DNA of 46,115 bases from Chloroflexota bacterium (lineage in GTDB: Bacteria > Chloroflexota > Dehalococcoidia > FW602-bin16), in the NCBI GenBank assembly GCA_004297765.1, contig SCTZ01000087.1, positions 1 to 46,115 of the forward strand. The letters run 5' to 3'. The notes beneath the pieces were generated by a model. It was not told the DNA's origin. It saw only the letters and a program-made list of their open reading frames with translations, and searched no databases. Positions 22,379 to 30,743 of this stretch are shown in pieces. A program made the translations under genes and the position numbers. Position 1 is the first letter of the stretch, and the number at the start of each line of letters is the position of its first letter.

Positions 22379-23971
22379 CTACCGCGCGAGAGCGGGGGCG
22401 GAGGAGAGGATAGCCTCGACCTCGGCCCGGTCGGAGTCCAGAACGTAAGGGATGCCGGTCACGTCCGTCGCCTCGCGTGTCAGCGAGACGAGGTCGGAGC
22501 GTTGGATGTGGGTGAGCGAGAACTTCCGCGCGCCCGCCATGAGCTGCTGGAGACCGGCGCTCAGACGATCACAGAAGGTGTACATGCCGATGGCGCCCGC
22601 CGGCAGCCGCTTGTAGTCCTCGCCGTACTTCTCCTTCAGTTTCTCTGCGCCCGTGAAGATCTGCTCGACCGATTCGCCATACTTCCCGATATCCTTGGGC
22701 AGCGTGCCCTCTTTCAACCAAAGGGCGATGTTCTTGCCAACCATGGCGGGGATCATGGTCGCGCGACCCATGCAAACTGCCTTGAAGAAGGGGGCGCCGA
22801 GGGCGATGCCCTTGAAGATGTGATCCTCCAGCGAGAAGCCCCCGGCGATGGCCATGGGCGGGATGAATGCGCCCTGCGCCGCGAGACGCTCGGCGTAGCT
22901 ATGAGCCATGGCCTGGAGGTAGATGGTGGGGATACCCCACTCGTTCATCATGCGCCACGGGCTCATGCCGGTTCCGCCGCCCGCACCGTCGATTGTCAGA
23001 AGATCGACTTTAGCCGACGAGGCGAACTTCACCGCTCTGGCCAGGTCTGCCGGACGGTAGGCGCCGGTCTTCAACGTCACGTACTTGGCGCCCAGCTTGC
23101 GAAGCCGCTCGACCTCGAGGTAGAACTCTTCCTCGCCAACCATGCCCAGGCGGGAATGCCGCTCAAACTCCTTGAAGGCGCCCGCCTTGAAGGCTTCCTG
23201 AACGACGTGGTCTTCGGGGTCAGGCAGGACGATGTACCCGCGGCTCTTCAACTCGAGGGCACGTTCTAGCGAGGGTAGCTTTACCTCGCCGCCGATATCC
23301 TTGGCGCCCTGTCCCCACTTGGGCTCGATGGCCGTGGCGCCCAACTCCAGGGCAAGCTCAGGAACACCCAGGCGGCCGTCCTCGACGTTGTACTGCACGA
23401 TGACGGTGCCGTAGCCCTCGTACCAGTCGAGATAGGTGCGAATGCGGCGTTCCAGCTCGGGGGATTTGACGACCCGGCCGTTGCGGATCTCGGCCTTGGG
23501 GTCCATGCCGCAGACGTTCTCGCCGATGACCACCGCGATGCCGGAGATGGCGGCGCCGATGGCCATGCCTTCCCAGTTCACGCGGGCAATGTCGGTCGAG
23601 CCGAGCGCGCCGGTGAAGATCGGTAGCCGCATTTTGAACTTATTGACGGCCCCGATCTCCGTCTCCAGGTTCACGCCGGGGAAGACGGCCTTGTCCGAAT
23701 CCGCCTCCACGCCCACGGCGCCCACGCAGGTGCCCTGGATGTTTAGATGCGAGTAGTCGACCGGGTACTCTTTGGTGCTGCCAGCCGTGATCTTGCCGAA
23801 GGGTCCGGGATAGAGCACTTCCCTCCCGCGGAAGGAAGACTTGGCTACCTCGCAGGTTCCTGGGCAGCCATCCAGACAGACTGCGCAGAGTCCGGAGATG
23901 GGGGCGGCATCGGGGATGCGACGCCGGGTGCCAGTTACCGCGCTGGCGTTTAGATTGGCGCTGAAGCTCAC
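22379..23971 (-). CDS. FMN-binding glutamate synthase family protein
   Basis: 530 residues. The FMN and 2-oxoglutarate barrel of GltB is present: ATAIEPKWGQGAKDIGGEVK, then YVTLKTGAYRPADLARAVKF, LLTIDGAGGGTGMSPWRMMN and PIFTGALGSTDIARVNWEG. The N-terminus has a Cys cluster, GLCAVCLDGCPGTCEVAKSS, likely an iron-sulfur site. The glutaminase domain of bacterial GltB is absent, as in archaeal-type split enzymes, and no separate glutaminase or GltD gene is in the window. It should form glutamate from 2-oxoglutarate and an amide or ammonia donor. GTG 23971 was chosen for AAGGAGG 7 nt upstream. It lies downstream of an NrpR-type nitrogen regulator on the same strand. Confidence 0.9.
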   Translation of the reverse strand: MSFSANLNASAVTGTRRRIPDAAPISGLCAVCLDGCPGTCEVAKSSFRGREVLYPGPFGKITAGSTKEYPVDYSHLNIQGTCVGAVGVEADSDKAVFPGVNLETEIGAVNKFKMRLPIFTGALGSTDIARVNWEGMAIGAAISGIAVVIGENVCGMDPKAEIRNGRVVKSPELERRIRTYLDWYEGYGTVIVQYNVEDGRLGVPELALELGATAIEPKWGQGAKDIGGEVKLPSLERALELKSRGYIVLPDPEDHVVQEAFKAGAFKEFERHSRLGMVGEEEFYLEVERLRKLGAKYVTLKTGAYRPADLARAVKFASSAKVDLLTIDGAGGGTGMSPWRMMNEWGIPTIYLQAMAHSYAERLAAQGAFIPPMAIAGGFSLEDHIFKGIALGAPFFKAVCMGRATMIPAMVGKNIALWLKEGTLPKDIGKYGESVEQIFTGAEKLKEKYGEDYKRLPAGAIGMYTFCDRLSAGLQQLMAGARKFSLTHIQRSDLVSLTREATDVTGIPYVLDSDRAEVEAILSSAPALAR

Positions 23972-24156
23972 TAAGGATCCTCCTTTTTCAACTGGTGTCA
24001 GCGACGATGCGACGTTCAACTATGGCTGGACAGCGGCGCCTGGCTGACCCGGGTTTCAGCGCGCCGACGCTGCCCGTCCAATCCATCCACACCTGTGGGA
24101 GCCTCTCTCCGTCGCTCTAGCTGTGCCAACTGTCCATTCAGGAAGACCGTGGCTAC

Positions 24157-24178
24157 CAGGGGGCGTCTTTGCCCCCGG
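24157..24178 (-). terminator. Possible weak terminator after nrpR-like gene
   Basis: GGGGGC and GCCCCC flank a 6-nt loop in the 218-bp spacer between the regulator and the glutamate synthase gene. Without a U tract, readthrough into the synthase gene is possible. Nothing else is seen in the spacer. Confidence 0.35.
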
Positions 24179-24189
24179 ACCTCTGGCGG

Positions 24190-25188
24190 CTAGCAGAGGT
24201 CCCAGAAGCTTCGGAGCGATGAGAACTCCGCCAGGGTGCTCATGGCCCTGTACTCCATGGCCGTTCCGATCTCAGCCACCGCCGCGATGGGGTTGAGACC
24301 GCCGATGATGATCATGCCGACTCGACCTCTGGTCACGGGGACGGCGCAGACTTCCTGGCTGGGCTCACCGAACTTGATAAGTCCGCAGATGCCGGCCTCG
24401 GCCAGCCCAGTGAAGATTTCCTCTGCCCTCGGCTGACAGACCGCGGGGATTTCACGGAAGCTCGCCAGGATCTTGCCGCTGCCGTTGCGGGCTGAGTCCT
24501 GGACATTGGTCATCTTCCCGCGAATAAACAGCTCCATGGGGTCCAGAGATGAGCCGGAGTACGCAATCAACTCTGTGAAGCGCAGCGGCTGGCTGTTCAG
24601 GGTCTGAAGAATCCCGCCGAACCGCGACTCCACGGGGATGCCCTCTTTCAAGAGCAGGCCGTTGACAGTGATGCTGCACATGGTGCCAAAACCCGTGTAG
24701 CCTTTTGGCACCACGATCTCCCCGATGCGCTCGCCTTCCTGCGCCACGGCGACTAGATCGCTCACGCATAGCTTGGACTTGAAGACATCGCGCATAGCAT
24801 CCAACGCCGCCGGGAAGCTCGCGTTGGGCAGGAGTGACGTGTTGAGGATGATGCGCCCGTGCTGTACGGCGGGATCGAAATCCATGGCAAACGCCAGTGC
24901 TTCGATCTTAGCGCTGATCAGCCCGACCTTGTCCGCGACCAGCGCGTTGGCCAGCTCGTCGCGTCCCTTGTCCGTGATGAGTCGTCCATCGCGGCCGTTG
25001 GGCCCATTGCTACAGGTGAGCCCACGCTCGTCGAGGATCTTCAGATGGTAGCGGACGGCCCGCTCGGTTAGATAGACGCCCTGATCCGTGAGTCGACGCG
25101 AGAGCTCCCTGGCCCCGAGCGGATCATGCACTTGCGCCAGGAGATGCAATATGGCGATGATCTTGCGTTCAACGTCGTGGTTGAACAT
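24190..25188 (-). CDS. NrpR-type transcriptional regulator (wHTH plus DUF128 domain)
   Basis: 332 residues. The N-terminal winged helix (VERKIIAILHLLAQVHDPLG, then AVRYHLKILDERGLTCSNGP) is followed by one NrpR/DUF128 domain from about residue 95, with GFGTMCSITVNGLLLKEGIP, ESRFGGILQTLNSQPLRFTE and RVGMIIIGGLNPIAAVAEIG. In methanogens NrpR represses nitrogen-assimilation genes and is released by 2-oxoglutarate. The neighbour downstream is a glutamate synthase, which fits the same job. ATG 25188 has GGAGG 9 nt upstream; an upstream ATG sits inside that site. I saw no clear GGAA-N6-TTCC operator. NrpR is mostly archaeal, so transfer or an old shared origin is possible. Confidence 0.85.
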   Translation of the reverse strand: MFNHDVERKIIAILHLLAQVHDPLGARELSRRLTDQGVYLTERAVRYHLKILDERGLTCSNGPNGRDGRLITDKGRDELANALVADKVGLISAKIEALAFAMDFDPAVQHGRIILNTSLLPNASFPAALDAMRDVFKSKLCVSDLVAVAQEGERIGEIVVPKGYTGFGTMCSITVNGLLLKEGIPVESRFGGILQTLNSQPLRFTELIAYSGSSLDPMELFIRGKMTNVQDSARNGSGKILASFREIPAVCQPRAEEIFTGLAEAGICGLIKFGEPSQEVCAVPVTRGRVGMIIIGGLNPIAAVAEIGTAMEYRAMSTLAEFSSLRSFWDLC

Positions 25189-25300
25189 GACTTGCATCCT
25201 CCAGCGCAACTCTCATGGGTGACGGGGCGACGCGTCTGTGCGGCTCCTCTGGTCGGCCGGCTGGGCCGGGAATCCGACGTAGGCAACCGTTTACCCATTC

Positions 25301-25329
25301 GTTATACCCGATGTGTCCGAAATAGTCAA
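25301..25329 (-). promoter_or_regulatory. Sigma70-type promoter of nrpR-like gene
   Basis: On the minus strand TTGACT (25329-25324), a 17-bp spacer and TATAAC (25306-25301) form a good promoter. The leader to ATG 25188 is about 105 nt. The gap from 25189 to 25551 holds nothing else that I can support. Confidence 0.65.
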
Positions 25330-25551
25330 TACACGTGTCCATGCTTTTGTGCCTTTCTGTCGAGGGCAAAGGACTCTTTTAGGGGTCACTCCTTCTGCCT
25401 GATTTCTTCTTCCATCGTATCCTCATTGAGTATGAAGTTTGCCCCAATCCTGCGAGTATAGCAGGGGGTTCCTTTATGGCAACAGAGGTTCTCCGGTGCC
25501 GGAGAGATGAAGCCGAGCGAGTTGCTTAGCATGGTGGGATAGCGTGGTGGA

Positions 25552-26595
25552 TCAGTCGTTCAGTCGGTGAGTCCTGCGGGCCGCCTCGATGATCGGTTGG
25601 ACGTCAGGGCGGCGGGCTGGAGCGGCCGCCGGTCCGAGGGTATCGACAACCGTATCCTCGCCCTGCAGCAGATAGAGCGATGTCGCGATCGCATCCGACA
25701 GGGCCTGGACGTTGTATCCTCCCTCCAGGGTCATCACCAGTCTTCCCTGACACGACTCCGCCGCCAGAAGGGAGATCACCGACAAAAGGTCCCTAAACCC
25801 GCCGACCGATACGCGCATGTTGGCCAGGGGATCGGACCAGTGCGGATCATAGCCCGCCGAGACCAGGATCAGCTCTGGTGCGTATCGCCTCGCAACAAGG
25901 ACCAGTACGTCGCGATACACGGCGCGGTACTCGTCGTCGCCACAGTCCGGTGGCAGAGGGACGTTCACGGTGTACCCGACACCGGGACCGGAGCCAACCT
26001 CGCGCAGATCGCCCGAACCGGGATAGAACGGGTACTCGTGCGTAGAAAAATACAGGACATCCGGGCTATCGTAAAAGGCGTCCTGCGTCCCGTTGCCGTG
26101 GTGGACGTCGAAATCAACGATGAGGATGCGTCGCAGTCCATACCGCTGGATGGCGTGGCGAGCGGCGATGGCGACGTTATTGAAAAGGCAAAAGCCCATA
26201 GGGCGCTGCGGAGTGGCGTGGTGTCCGGGCGGACGAACGAGGGCATAGGCTGAGGCGACCTGCCCGCTGAGAACCGCGTCCACGCAGGCGATAGATCCAC
26301 CTGCGGCGCGCAAAGCCGCCTCGAAGGAGTCGGGCGTGACATAAGTATCGGGGTCGAGGAAGCCGCGGTTCTGGGCCGATGCGGCACGTACCAGGTCGAC
26401 TTCTTGAGCGGTGTGAACGGCGAGAATCTGGTCGAGGGTGGCCGGCGTCGATGCGATCTGTACCAGTGTTCTGTTGAGGCCAAGCCTCTCGATCGTTCTC
26501 AGCGTCTCGGTCAGACGCGTGGAGTTCTCGGGATGGGATACGCTGTTGTGCGCAACGTGCGCCGCATCGTAGAAATAGCCGACCCTGGTCGCCAT
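25552..26595 (-). CDS. Histone deacetylase superfamily protein (acetyl-deacylase)
   Basis: 347 residues. The zinc-dependent deacetylase fold is plain: RPPGHHATPQRPMGFCLFNN with the catalytic His pair, VDFDVHHGNGTQDAFY and SAGYDPHWSDPLA with the zinc ligands Asp, His and Asp, and TLEGGYNVQALSDAI at the end. Bacterial members deacetylate polyamines, acetoin-related compounds or proteins; the substrate here is unknown. ATG 26595 gives the normal N-terminus (RVGYFYDAAHVAHNSVSHPE), although the ribosome binding site is weak. It is probably expressed alone. Confidence 0.9.
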   Translation of the reverse strand: MATRVGYFYDAAHVAHNSVSHPENSTRLTETLRTIERLGLNRTLVQIASTPATLDQILAVHTAQEVDLVRAASAQNRGFLDPDTYVTPDSFEAALRAAGGSIACVDAVLSGQVASAYALVRPPGHHATPQRPMGFCLFNNVAIAARHAIQRYGLRRILIVDFDVHHGNGTQDAFYDSPDVLYFSTHEYPFYPGSGDLREVGSGPGVGYTVNVPLPPDCGDDEYRAVYRDVLVLVARRYAPELILVSAGYDPHWSDPLANMRVSVGGFRDLLSVISLLAAESCQGRLVMTLEGGYNVQALSDAIATSLYLLQGEDTVVDTLGPAAAPARRPDVQPIIEAARRTHRLND

Positions 26596-26703
26596 CGTAC
26601 AGTCGCCATCCGGTTGAGCTCGAAGGCGGTCCGCGCAAGGCGCCGACCGACCGAGCGTAGTCGGATCGCGCCCATGCATGTGAAGCGCCCCGGCAACCGG
26701 ATT

Positions 26704-27027
26704 CTACGCGAGCGGCACGAGTGTGTCAACCACGCTGGATTGTCGCTCCAGGCGACGGGCCTCCTGATTGCAGATCTGACGAACGCGCTCCTTAGACACG
26801 CCGTACTGCTTCGCGATGTCGCCTAGTGTTTGACCAGCCGATCGCAGTTCGTAAATCTTCTGGTTGCGTAGGTTCTCTTGCGAGCGCCAGCGCGAAGCGG
26901 CATAGCAGGCGATAGAGCAATAGCGGCGTGATCTCTGCTGACCTGGATCAGGGACGAAGAATCGCTCTCCACACGTCTGGCAGATGCACTCGTATTGCTT
27001 GCGCGTGCCCTGGGATTGGCGGCCCAT
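26704..27027 (-). CDS. Zinc-finger protein with sigma-region-4-like HTH
   Basis: About 107 residues. A four-Cys zinc site (CICQTCGERFF and RRYCSIACYAASR) is followed by a helix-turn-helix LRSAGQTLGDIAKQYGVSKE with RVRQICNQEARRLER, which resembles sigma70 region 4. It is probably a DNA-binding regulator. ATG 27027 was chosen for GGAGG 5 nt upstream; longer starts at 27093 and 27159 are possible. The downstream HDAC-family gene begins 109 nt later on the same strand and might share the transcript. Confidence 0.7.
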   Translation of the reverse strand: MGRQSQGTRKQYECICQTCGERFFVPDPGQQRSRRYCSIACYAASRWRSQENLRNQKIYELRSAGQTLGDIAKQYGVSKERVRQICNQEARRLERQSSVVDTLVPLA

Positions 27028-27180
27028 CAGTTCCTCCATCAAGTAGCCGTAGAAATGGTCACACATAGGGAGACCGCTGCGCCCGTTTTCCTTGCCAGGA
27101 GCCCGCCGTGTCCGAGACGAAAGAGCGCGACTCTTTGCCATTGTCCTACCGAGCGTCACCTAGCCTATCCCTATGTTCGC

Positions 27181-27209
27181 AGTATAACCATGCATACTCA
27201 AGAACGCAA
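27181..27209 (-). promoter_or_regulatory. Promoter of zinc-finger/HTH gene
   Basis: On the minus strand TTGCGT (27209-27204) and TATACT (27186-27181) have a 17-bp spacer. The leader to ATG 27027 would be about 147 nt. Confidence 0.5.
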
Positions 27210-27622
27210 TAGTACTTTAGTGGCATACTATCTAGGTTATCGAGAGTCCGGTTGTATCTTCCTATGGATTATGGCTGGTTCACAAATGGCACTTTGGTTC
27301 ACTGAGCGGTACATGCCGGTAAAGGACATCTATTGATCTGAGACGGGGAGAGACGCTGGCGAAAATAGGGTTGCTGCAATGTGTGGAGGACTTCACCACG
27401 CAGGTGCTCAGAGATGACCATCTCAAACACCCCTTGTCGCCAGAGACGAATAAGCTGGCCTGGGACGCTATCGGGGTGACGAACGCTGGCAAAGCCGCAC
27501 GCATTTCTTACCCCCGCGGTATCGTGCTACTTTGTACAAAGTCGCACGATCGGGACCGGAGGTCAGGAGCCAGGCGGAAGCTGAGCCAAGCGAAAGTTGG
27601 CGGGCTCTCCCGCAGACTCCGA
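27210..27622. other. Gap without supported gene
   Basis: Lower GC than the neighbourhood, with short frames on both strands that have neither a ribosome binding site nor a domain. I see no repeat copy of the families named here. Confidence 0.45.
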
Positions 27623-27652
27623 TTGAGGCTCCCGCGAGCCCTGTGCTATAAT
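27623..27652 (+). promoter_or_regulatory. Promoter of selB
   Basis: TTGAGG (27623-27628) and a perfect TATAAT (27647-27652) are 18 bp apart. The expected start is near 27659. Confidence 0.7.
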
Positions 27653-27658
27653 CCGGCC

Positions 27659-27762
27659 TGAGCTTTGCCGGAGGTTGTCGGGGCATCCTGAGGGGATGCC
27701 TCTTTCATCCTCGGGAGGATGCAAGCCACCCGGACCGCACTGGTCAGGAGGGATCAGAGAAC
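27659..27762 (+). promoter_or_regulatory. Structured 5' leader of selB
   Basis: Two strong successive hairpins, GGCATCC/GGATGCC (27682-27700) and CATCCTC/GAGGATG (27706-27722), then a smaller one GACC/GGTC, precede AGGAGGG (27746-27752) and the TTG start. In E. coli a SECIS-like element in the selAB leader lets SelB repress its own message. This leader could do the same, but no sequence proof exists. It is not a tRNA because no T arm is present. Confidence 0.5.
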
Positions 27763-29637
27763 TTGTTCGTAATCGGAACGGCGGGCCACGTCGATCATGG
27801 TAAGTCGACGCTTGTCAAGGCGCTCACGGGGATCGACCCTGATAGGTTGCGCGAAGAGAAAGAGCGCGGTATGACGATCGACCTGGGGTTTGCCTGGCTT
27901 AAGCTGCCGAGCGGTCGTGAGATCAGCATCGTGGACGTGCCCGGACACGAACGTTTCATTCGTAACATGCTGGCCGGCGTTGGGGGCATCGACGTAGCTC
28001 TGCTGGTGATAGCCGCTGACGAGGGCGTCATGCCACAGACCACGGAGCATCTGGCCATCGTGGATCTACTGCAGGTTCATCGTGGATTGGTGGCTGTCAC
28101 CAAGGTGGATCTGGTCGATGAAGAGTTCCTGGAGTTGGTGATCTCCGACACGCGTGATGCGCTCGAGGGGACGGTGCTGGCGGAGGCCGAGATCGTGCCC
28201 GTCTCTGCCGTCACGGGCGCAGGGCTGCCCGATCTGCTGCGGAAGCTGGACGACCTGCTATCGAACGTGCAGCCGAAAGCGGATCTAGGTCGCCCGCGTT
28301 TGCCGATCGATCGGGTCTTCACCATTGCCGGCTTCGGCACCGTGGTGACCGGGACGCTGATCGGAGGCACCCTCGCGACCGGCGACGAGGTGGAGATCCT
28401 GCCGCGCGGCGTGCGCTCCCGCATCCGCGGTCTGCAGACCCATAAGAAGAAAGTCGCCCAAGTTGGACCGGGTAATCGGGTGGCCGTGAATCTCACGGGG
28501 TTGTCCACGACTGATGTCGAGCGCGGCGAGGTGCTGACCAAGCCGAACTGGCTCCGCCCGACTGGTGCCTTCGATGGCTACCTCCGCGTGGTCAAATACC
28601 TGTCACACCCCGTTCAGCACAACAGCATGGTCACCGTTCACACGGGCTCGGCGGAAGTGCCCGCCAAGCTGCGGCTGCTGGATGCGTTCGAGATCAAGCC
28701 GGGCGAGAGCGGCTGGGTCCAATTGCGGTTGGAGCATCCTGTGGCGATGGTGAGAGGTGACTACTTCATCCTGCGGTCCCCGAACACCACCATTGGCGGC
28801 GGCGAGGTAGTAGAGCCTCACGCCAAGCGGCATCGCCGCTACCATGAGGCCACTTTGCAGAGCTTGAGCACCATGCAGGCTGGAAGCCCGGCGGAGGTGT
28901 TGCTGGAGTCCCTGCGGAAGATCGAGCCGTGCGAGGTGAAGACTCTGCTGGACAGCTCGGAGCTGCCCACTTCGGAGCGGCTTCCCGCGCTGCGACAGCT
29001 CCTGGTCGACGAGGAGATCGTGGTTCTGGGACAGAGTGATATCTCCCGTGACGCTGCCCCGACCGCCTTCGTTCTGAGTTGGCACGTCTGGAACGCTCTC
29101 GTCTCTCGCGTGCGCGAGCTTCTGACCACTTATCATCAACAGTTCCCGCTGCGTCGCGGTATGCCCAAGGAAGAGGTGAAGAGTCGCCTCAAGCTACCGC
29201 AGCGGCTGTTCGCGGAGGTTCTGTCCCGACTGACGGCCGAACATGCGGCAGAGGATGGCGGCTCCTGGCTGGGTCTGCCCGGGCACGAGGTTCGTTTCTC
29301 GCAAGCCCAAGAGGCCATCGTGCAGCGCTACCTGCGCAGCCTGAAGGAGTCTCCTTATGCCCCGCCGAGCGATAATCCGCCGGAGACCGAGATTCTGAAT
29401 GCGCTCGTCGAGCAGGGCGAAGTGGTTCGTCTGAGTGAGAACATCGTGTTCGACACACGGGCTTACAACGAGATGGTGGAGCGCGTGGTCGCGCACCTCA
29501 GGGCGCATGGCACGGTGACTCTGGGCGAGGTGCGAGACATGTTTGGCACCAGTCGGAAGTACGCCCAGGCGCTGGTCGATCATCTGGATGAGCGCAGAAT
29601 CACCAGGCGTGTGGGTGATGAGAGGGTCCTACGCTAG
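27763..29637 (+). CDS. selB: Selenocysteine-specific elongation factor SelB
   Basis: 624 residues, full length. The GTPase domain shows [19 protein letters not shown] (G1), [12 protein letters not shown] (G2), [15 protein letters not shown] (G3) and [10 protein letters not shown] (G4); EF-Tu-like barrels follow ([18 protein letters not shown]), and the C-terminal 240 residues form the winged helices that bind the SECIS hairpin ([39 protein letters not shown]). It delivers selenocysteinyl-tRNA to recoded UGA codons. Start TTG 27763 has AGGAGGG 10 nt upstream. No selA, selD, selC or obvious selenoprotein is in the window. Its stop overlaps the convergent CDF transporter gene by 9 bp. Confidence 0.93.
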   Translation: MFVIGTAGHVDHGKSTLVKALTGIDPDRLREEKERGMTIDLGFAWLKLPSGREISIVDVPGHERFIRNMLAGVGGIDVALLVIAADEGVMPQTTEHLAIVDLLQVHRGLVAVTKVDLVDEEFLELVISDTRDALEGTVLAEAEIVPVSAVTGAGLPDLLRKLDDLLSNVQPKADLGRPRLPIDRVFTIAGFGTVVTGTLIGGTLATGDEVEILPRGVRSRIRGLQTHKKKVAQVGPGNRVAVNLTGLSTTDVERGEVLTKPNWLRPTGAFDGYLRVVKYLSHPVQHNSMVTVHTGSAEVPAKLRLLDAFEIKPGESGWVQLRLEHPVAMVRGDYFILRSPNTTIGGGEVVEPHAKRHRRYHEATLQSLSTMQAGSPAEVLLESLRKIEPCEVKTLLDSSELPTSERLPALRQLLVDEEIVVLGQSDISRDAAPTAFVLSWHVWNALVSRVRELLTTYHQQFPLRRGMPKEEVKSRLKLPQRLFAEVLSRLTAEHAAEDGGSWLGLPGHEVRFSQAQEAIVQRYLRSLKESPYAPPSDNPPETEILNALVEQGEVVRLSENIVFDTRAYNEMVERVVAHLRAHGTVTLGEVRDMFGTSRKYAQALVDHLDERRITRRVGDERVLR

Positions 29638-30585
29638 AGGGATGTCTCCCGGCTGTTTCCCCTGGTGTTCGGGGCACAGCGTCTCGCAGCTCTGGCAGGG
29701 ACCTTCGCAGGGCTCTACGTGCAGGGTCACACTAGCGTCGGGGAAACGCGCCTGAATGTGTCCCTCCAGGTCGTCGCATAGCGCGTGCGCGGCCTGTACC
29801 GTAGCATCTCGGTTGACAACCATGTGCAGATCGATGTGCCGCTGCCCCCCCGAGCGTCGGGTGCGCAGGGAGTGAAACTCGACCAACTGCTTCCGGTGGT
29901 CGTCGAAGATCTGCCGGATGAGTGCTTCCTCCTCATCTGGCAACTTGCCGTCCACCAGGTCCCCCATGGACTTCCGGAGCATCTTCCAGCCAGTGTGCAC
30001 GATGAGGGCCGCTACCGCCAGCGCCACGAGTGGGTCGAGAATGTAATTCTTGGTTATCCCGACTACGATCAGACCGATCAGGACCCCGACTGAGGTCAGG
30101 ACGTCGGCGGTGAGGTGCCGGGCATCGCCCTCCAGGGCGATCGATTCGGTGCGTCTGGCGACGCGGAGCAGGTAGCGGGAGACGAACAAGTTGACGACTA
30201 TGGAGACGGCCATCACGCCCACGCCGAGGTCTACGCTCACGGGCCGCGCGCCTTCGATGAGCCGCCGCACCGCCTCATAGGTGATGCCCACGGCGGCCAC
30301 CACGATCAGGATGGCCTCCACCGAGCTTCCGAGGTTCTCGATCTTGCCGTGGCCGTATGGGTGGTCCGAATCGGCTGGACGCGCGGCCATGCGGATGGCC
30401 CAGAAGGCGATCAACGCGGCCAGCAGGTCGAGCCCGCTGTGGGCCGCTTCAGAGATAACGCTCACGCTGCCGATGGCTATGCCTACAGCCAGCTTAAGCA
30501 CGATCAGCAGGAGATTGGAGAAGACCGAGACGAGCGCTGCATTCGTCTTTGAATTCAGAGCTACGAAGACGCGAGAGAGACCCAT
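29629..30585 (-). CDS. Cation diffusion facilitator (CDF) transporter with Cys-rich tail
   Basis: 318 residues with six predicted membrane segments, among them NLLLIVLKLAVGIAIGSVSV and ILDPLVALAVAALIVHTGW. The metal-site patterns are ISEAAHSGLDL (HxxxD in segment 2) and LTADVLTSVGVLIG (DxxxS/HxxxD type in segment 5), and DHPYGHGKIENLG is the loop typical of zinc/iron CDFs. The cytoplasmic domain ends in EPCEGPCQSCETLCPEHQG, four cysteines not usual in the family, probably an extra metal site or sensor. It exports divalent metal against protons. ATG 30585 was chosen for GGAGG 7 nt upstream; GTG 30591 is an alternative. Confidence 0.88.
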   Translation of the reverse strand: MGLSRVFVALNSKTNAALVSVFSNLLLIVLKLAVGIAIGSVSVISEAAHSGLDLLAALIAFWAIRMAARPADSDHPYGHGKIENLGSSVEAILIVVAAVGITYEAVRRLIEGARPVSVDLGVGVMAVSIVVNLFVSRYLLRVARRTESIALEGDARHLTADVLTSVGVLIGLIVVGITKNYILDPLVALAVAALIVHTGWKMLRKSMGDLVDGKLPDEEEALIRQIFDDHRKQLVEFHSLRTRRSGGQRHIDLHMVVNRDATVQAAHALCDDLEGHIQARFPDASVTLHVEPCEGPCQSCETLCPEHQGKQPGDIPLA

Positions 30586-30653
30586 GGCCACGCCTCCACT
30601 ATGGACGCGTAGTTAGCACGCGTGATGCAAATCGTAGAGCGGGATGGTCCTTT

Positions 30654-30697
30654 TGGGAGCGTGGACGTCCTTCCGGGGAAGGATGCCCACGCTCCCA
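30654..30697. repeat. Dispersed palindrome family A, short copy
   Basis: TGGGAGCGTGGACGTCCTTC faces GAAGGATGCCCACGCTCCCA. It lies between the CDF start and the secF stop and could act as terminator of the secDF operon. Confidence 0.7.
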
Positions 30698-30743
30698 GGA
30701 TAGACGCACCTATATCCCCTCCGAGACGATCCGCATCACGTGT

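Noticed and set aside
22370..23269. 299-codon plus-strand frame opposite glutamate synthase
   Set aside because: Same mirror effect; no domain or start signal.
23972..25300. GGAA-N6-TTCC operator for the NrpR-like protein
   Set aside because: No convincing match in the spacer or in the nrpR upstream region; a bacterial operator may differ.
27191..27336. Small plus-strand frame with a hydrophobic stretch
   Set aside because: 48 codons, no ribosome binding site, no homologue recognised; likely chance.
27668..27755. Possible selenocysteine tRNA (selC) upstream of selB
   Set aside because: TTTCATCC places TCA in a suggestive context and hairpins are present, but there is no 8-bp acceptor stem, no GGTTCGA-type T arm and no CCA end. 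The two hairpins fit a leader better.
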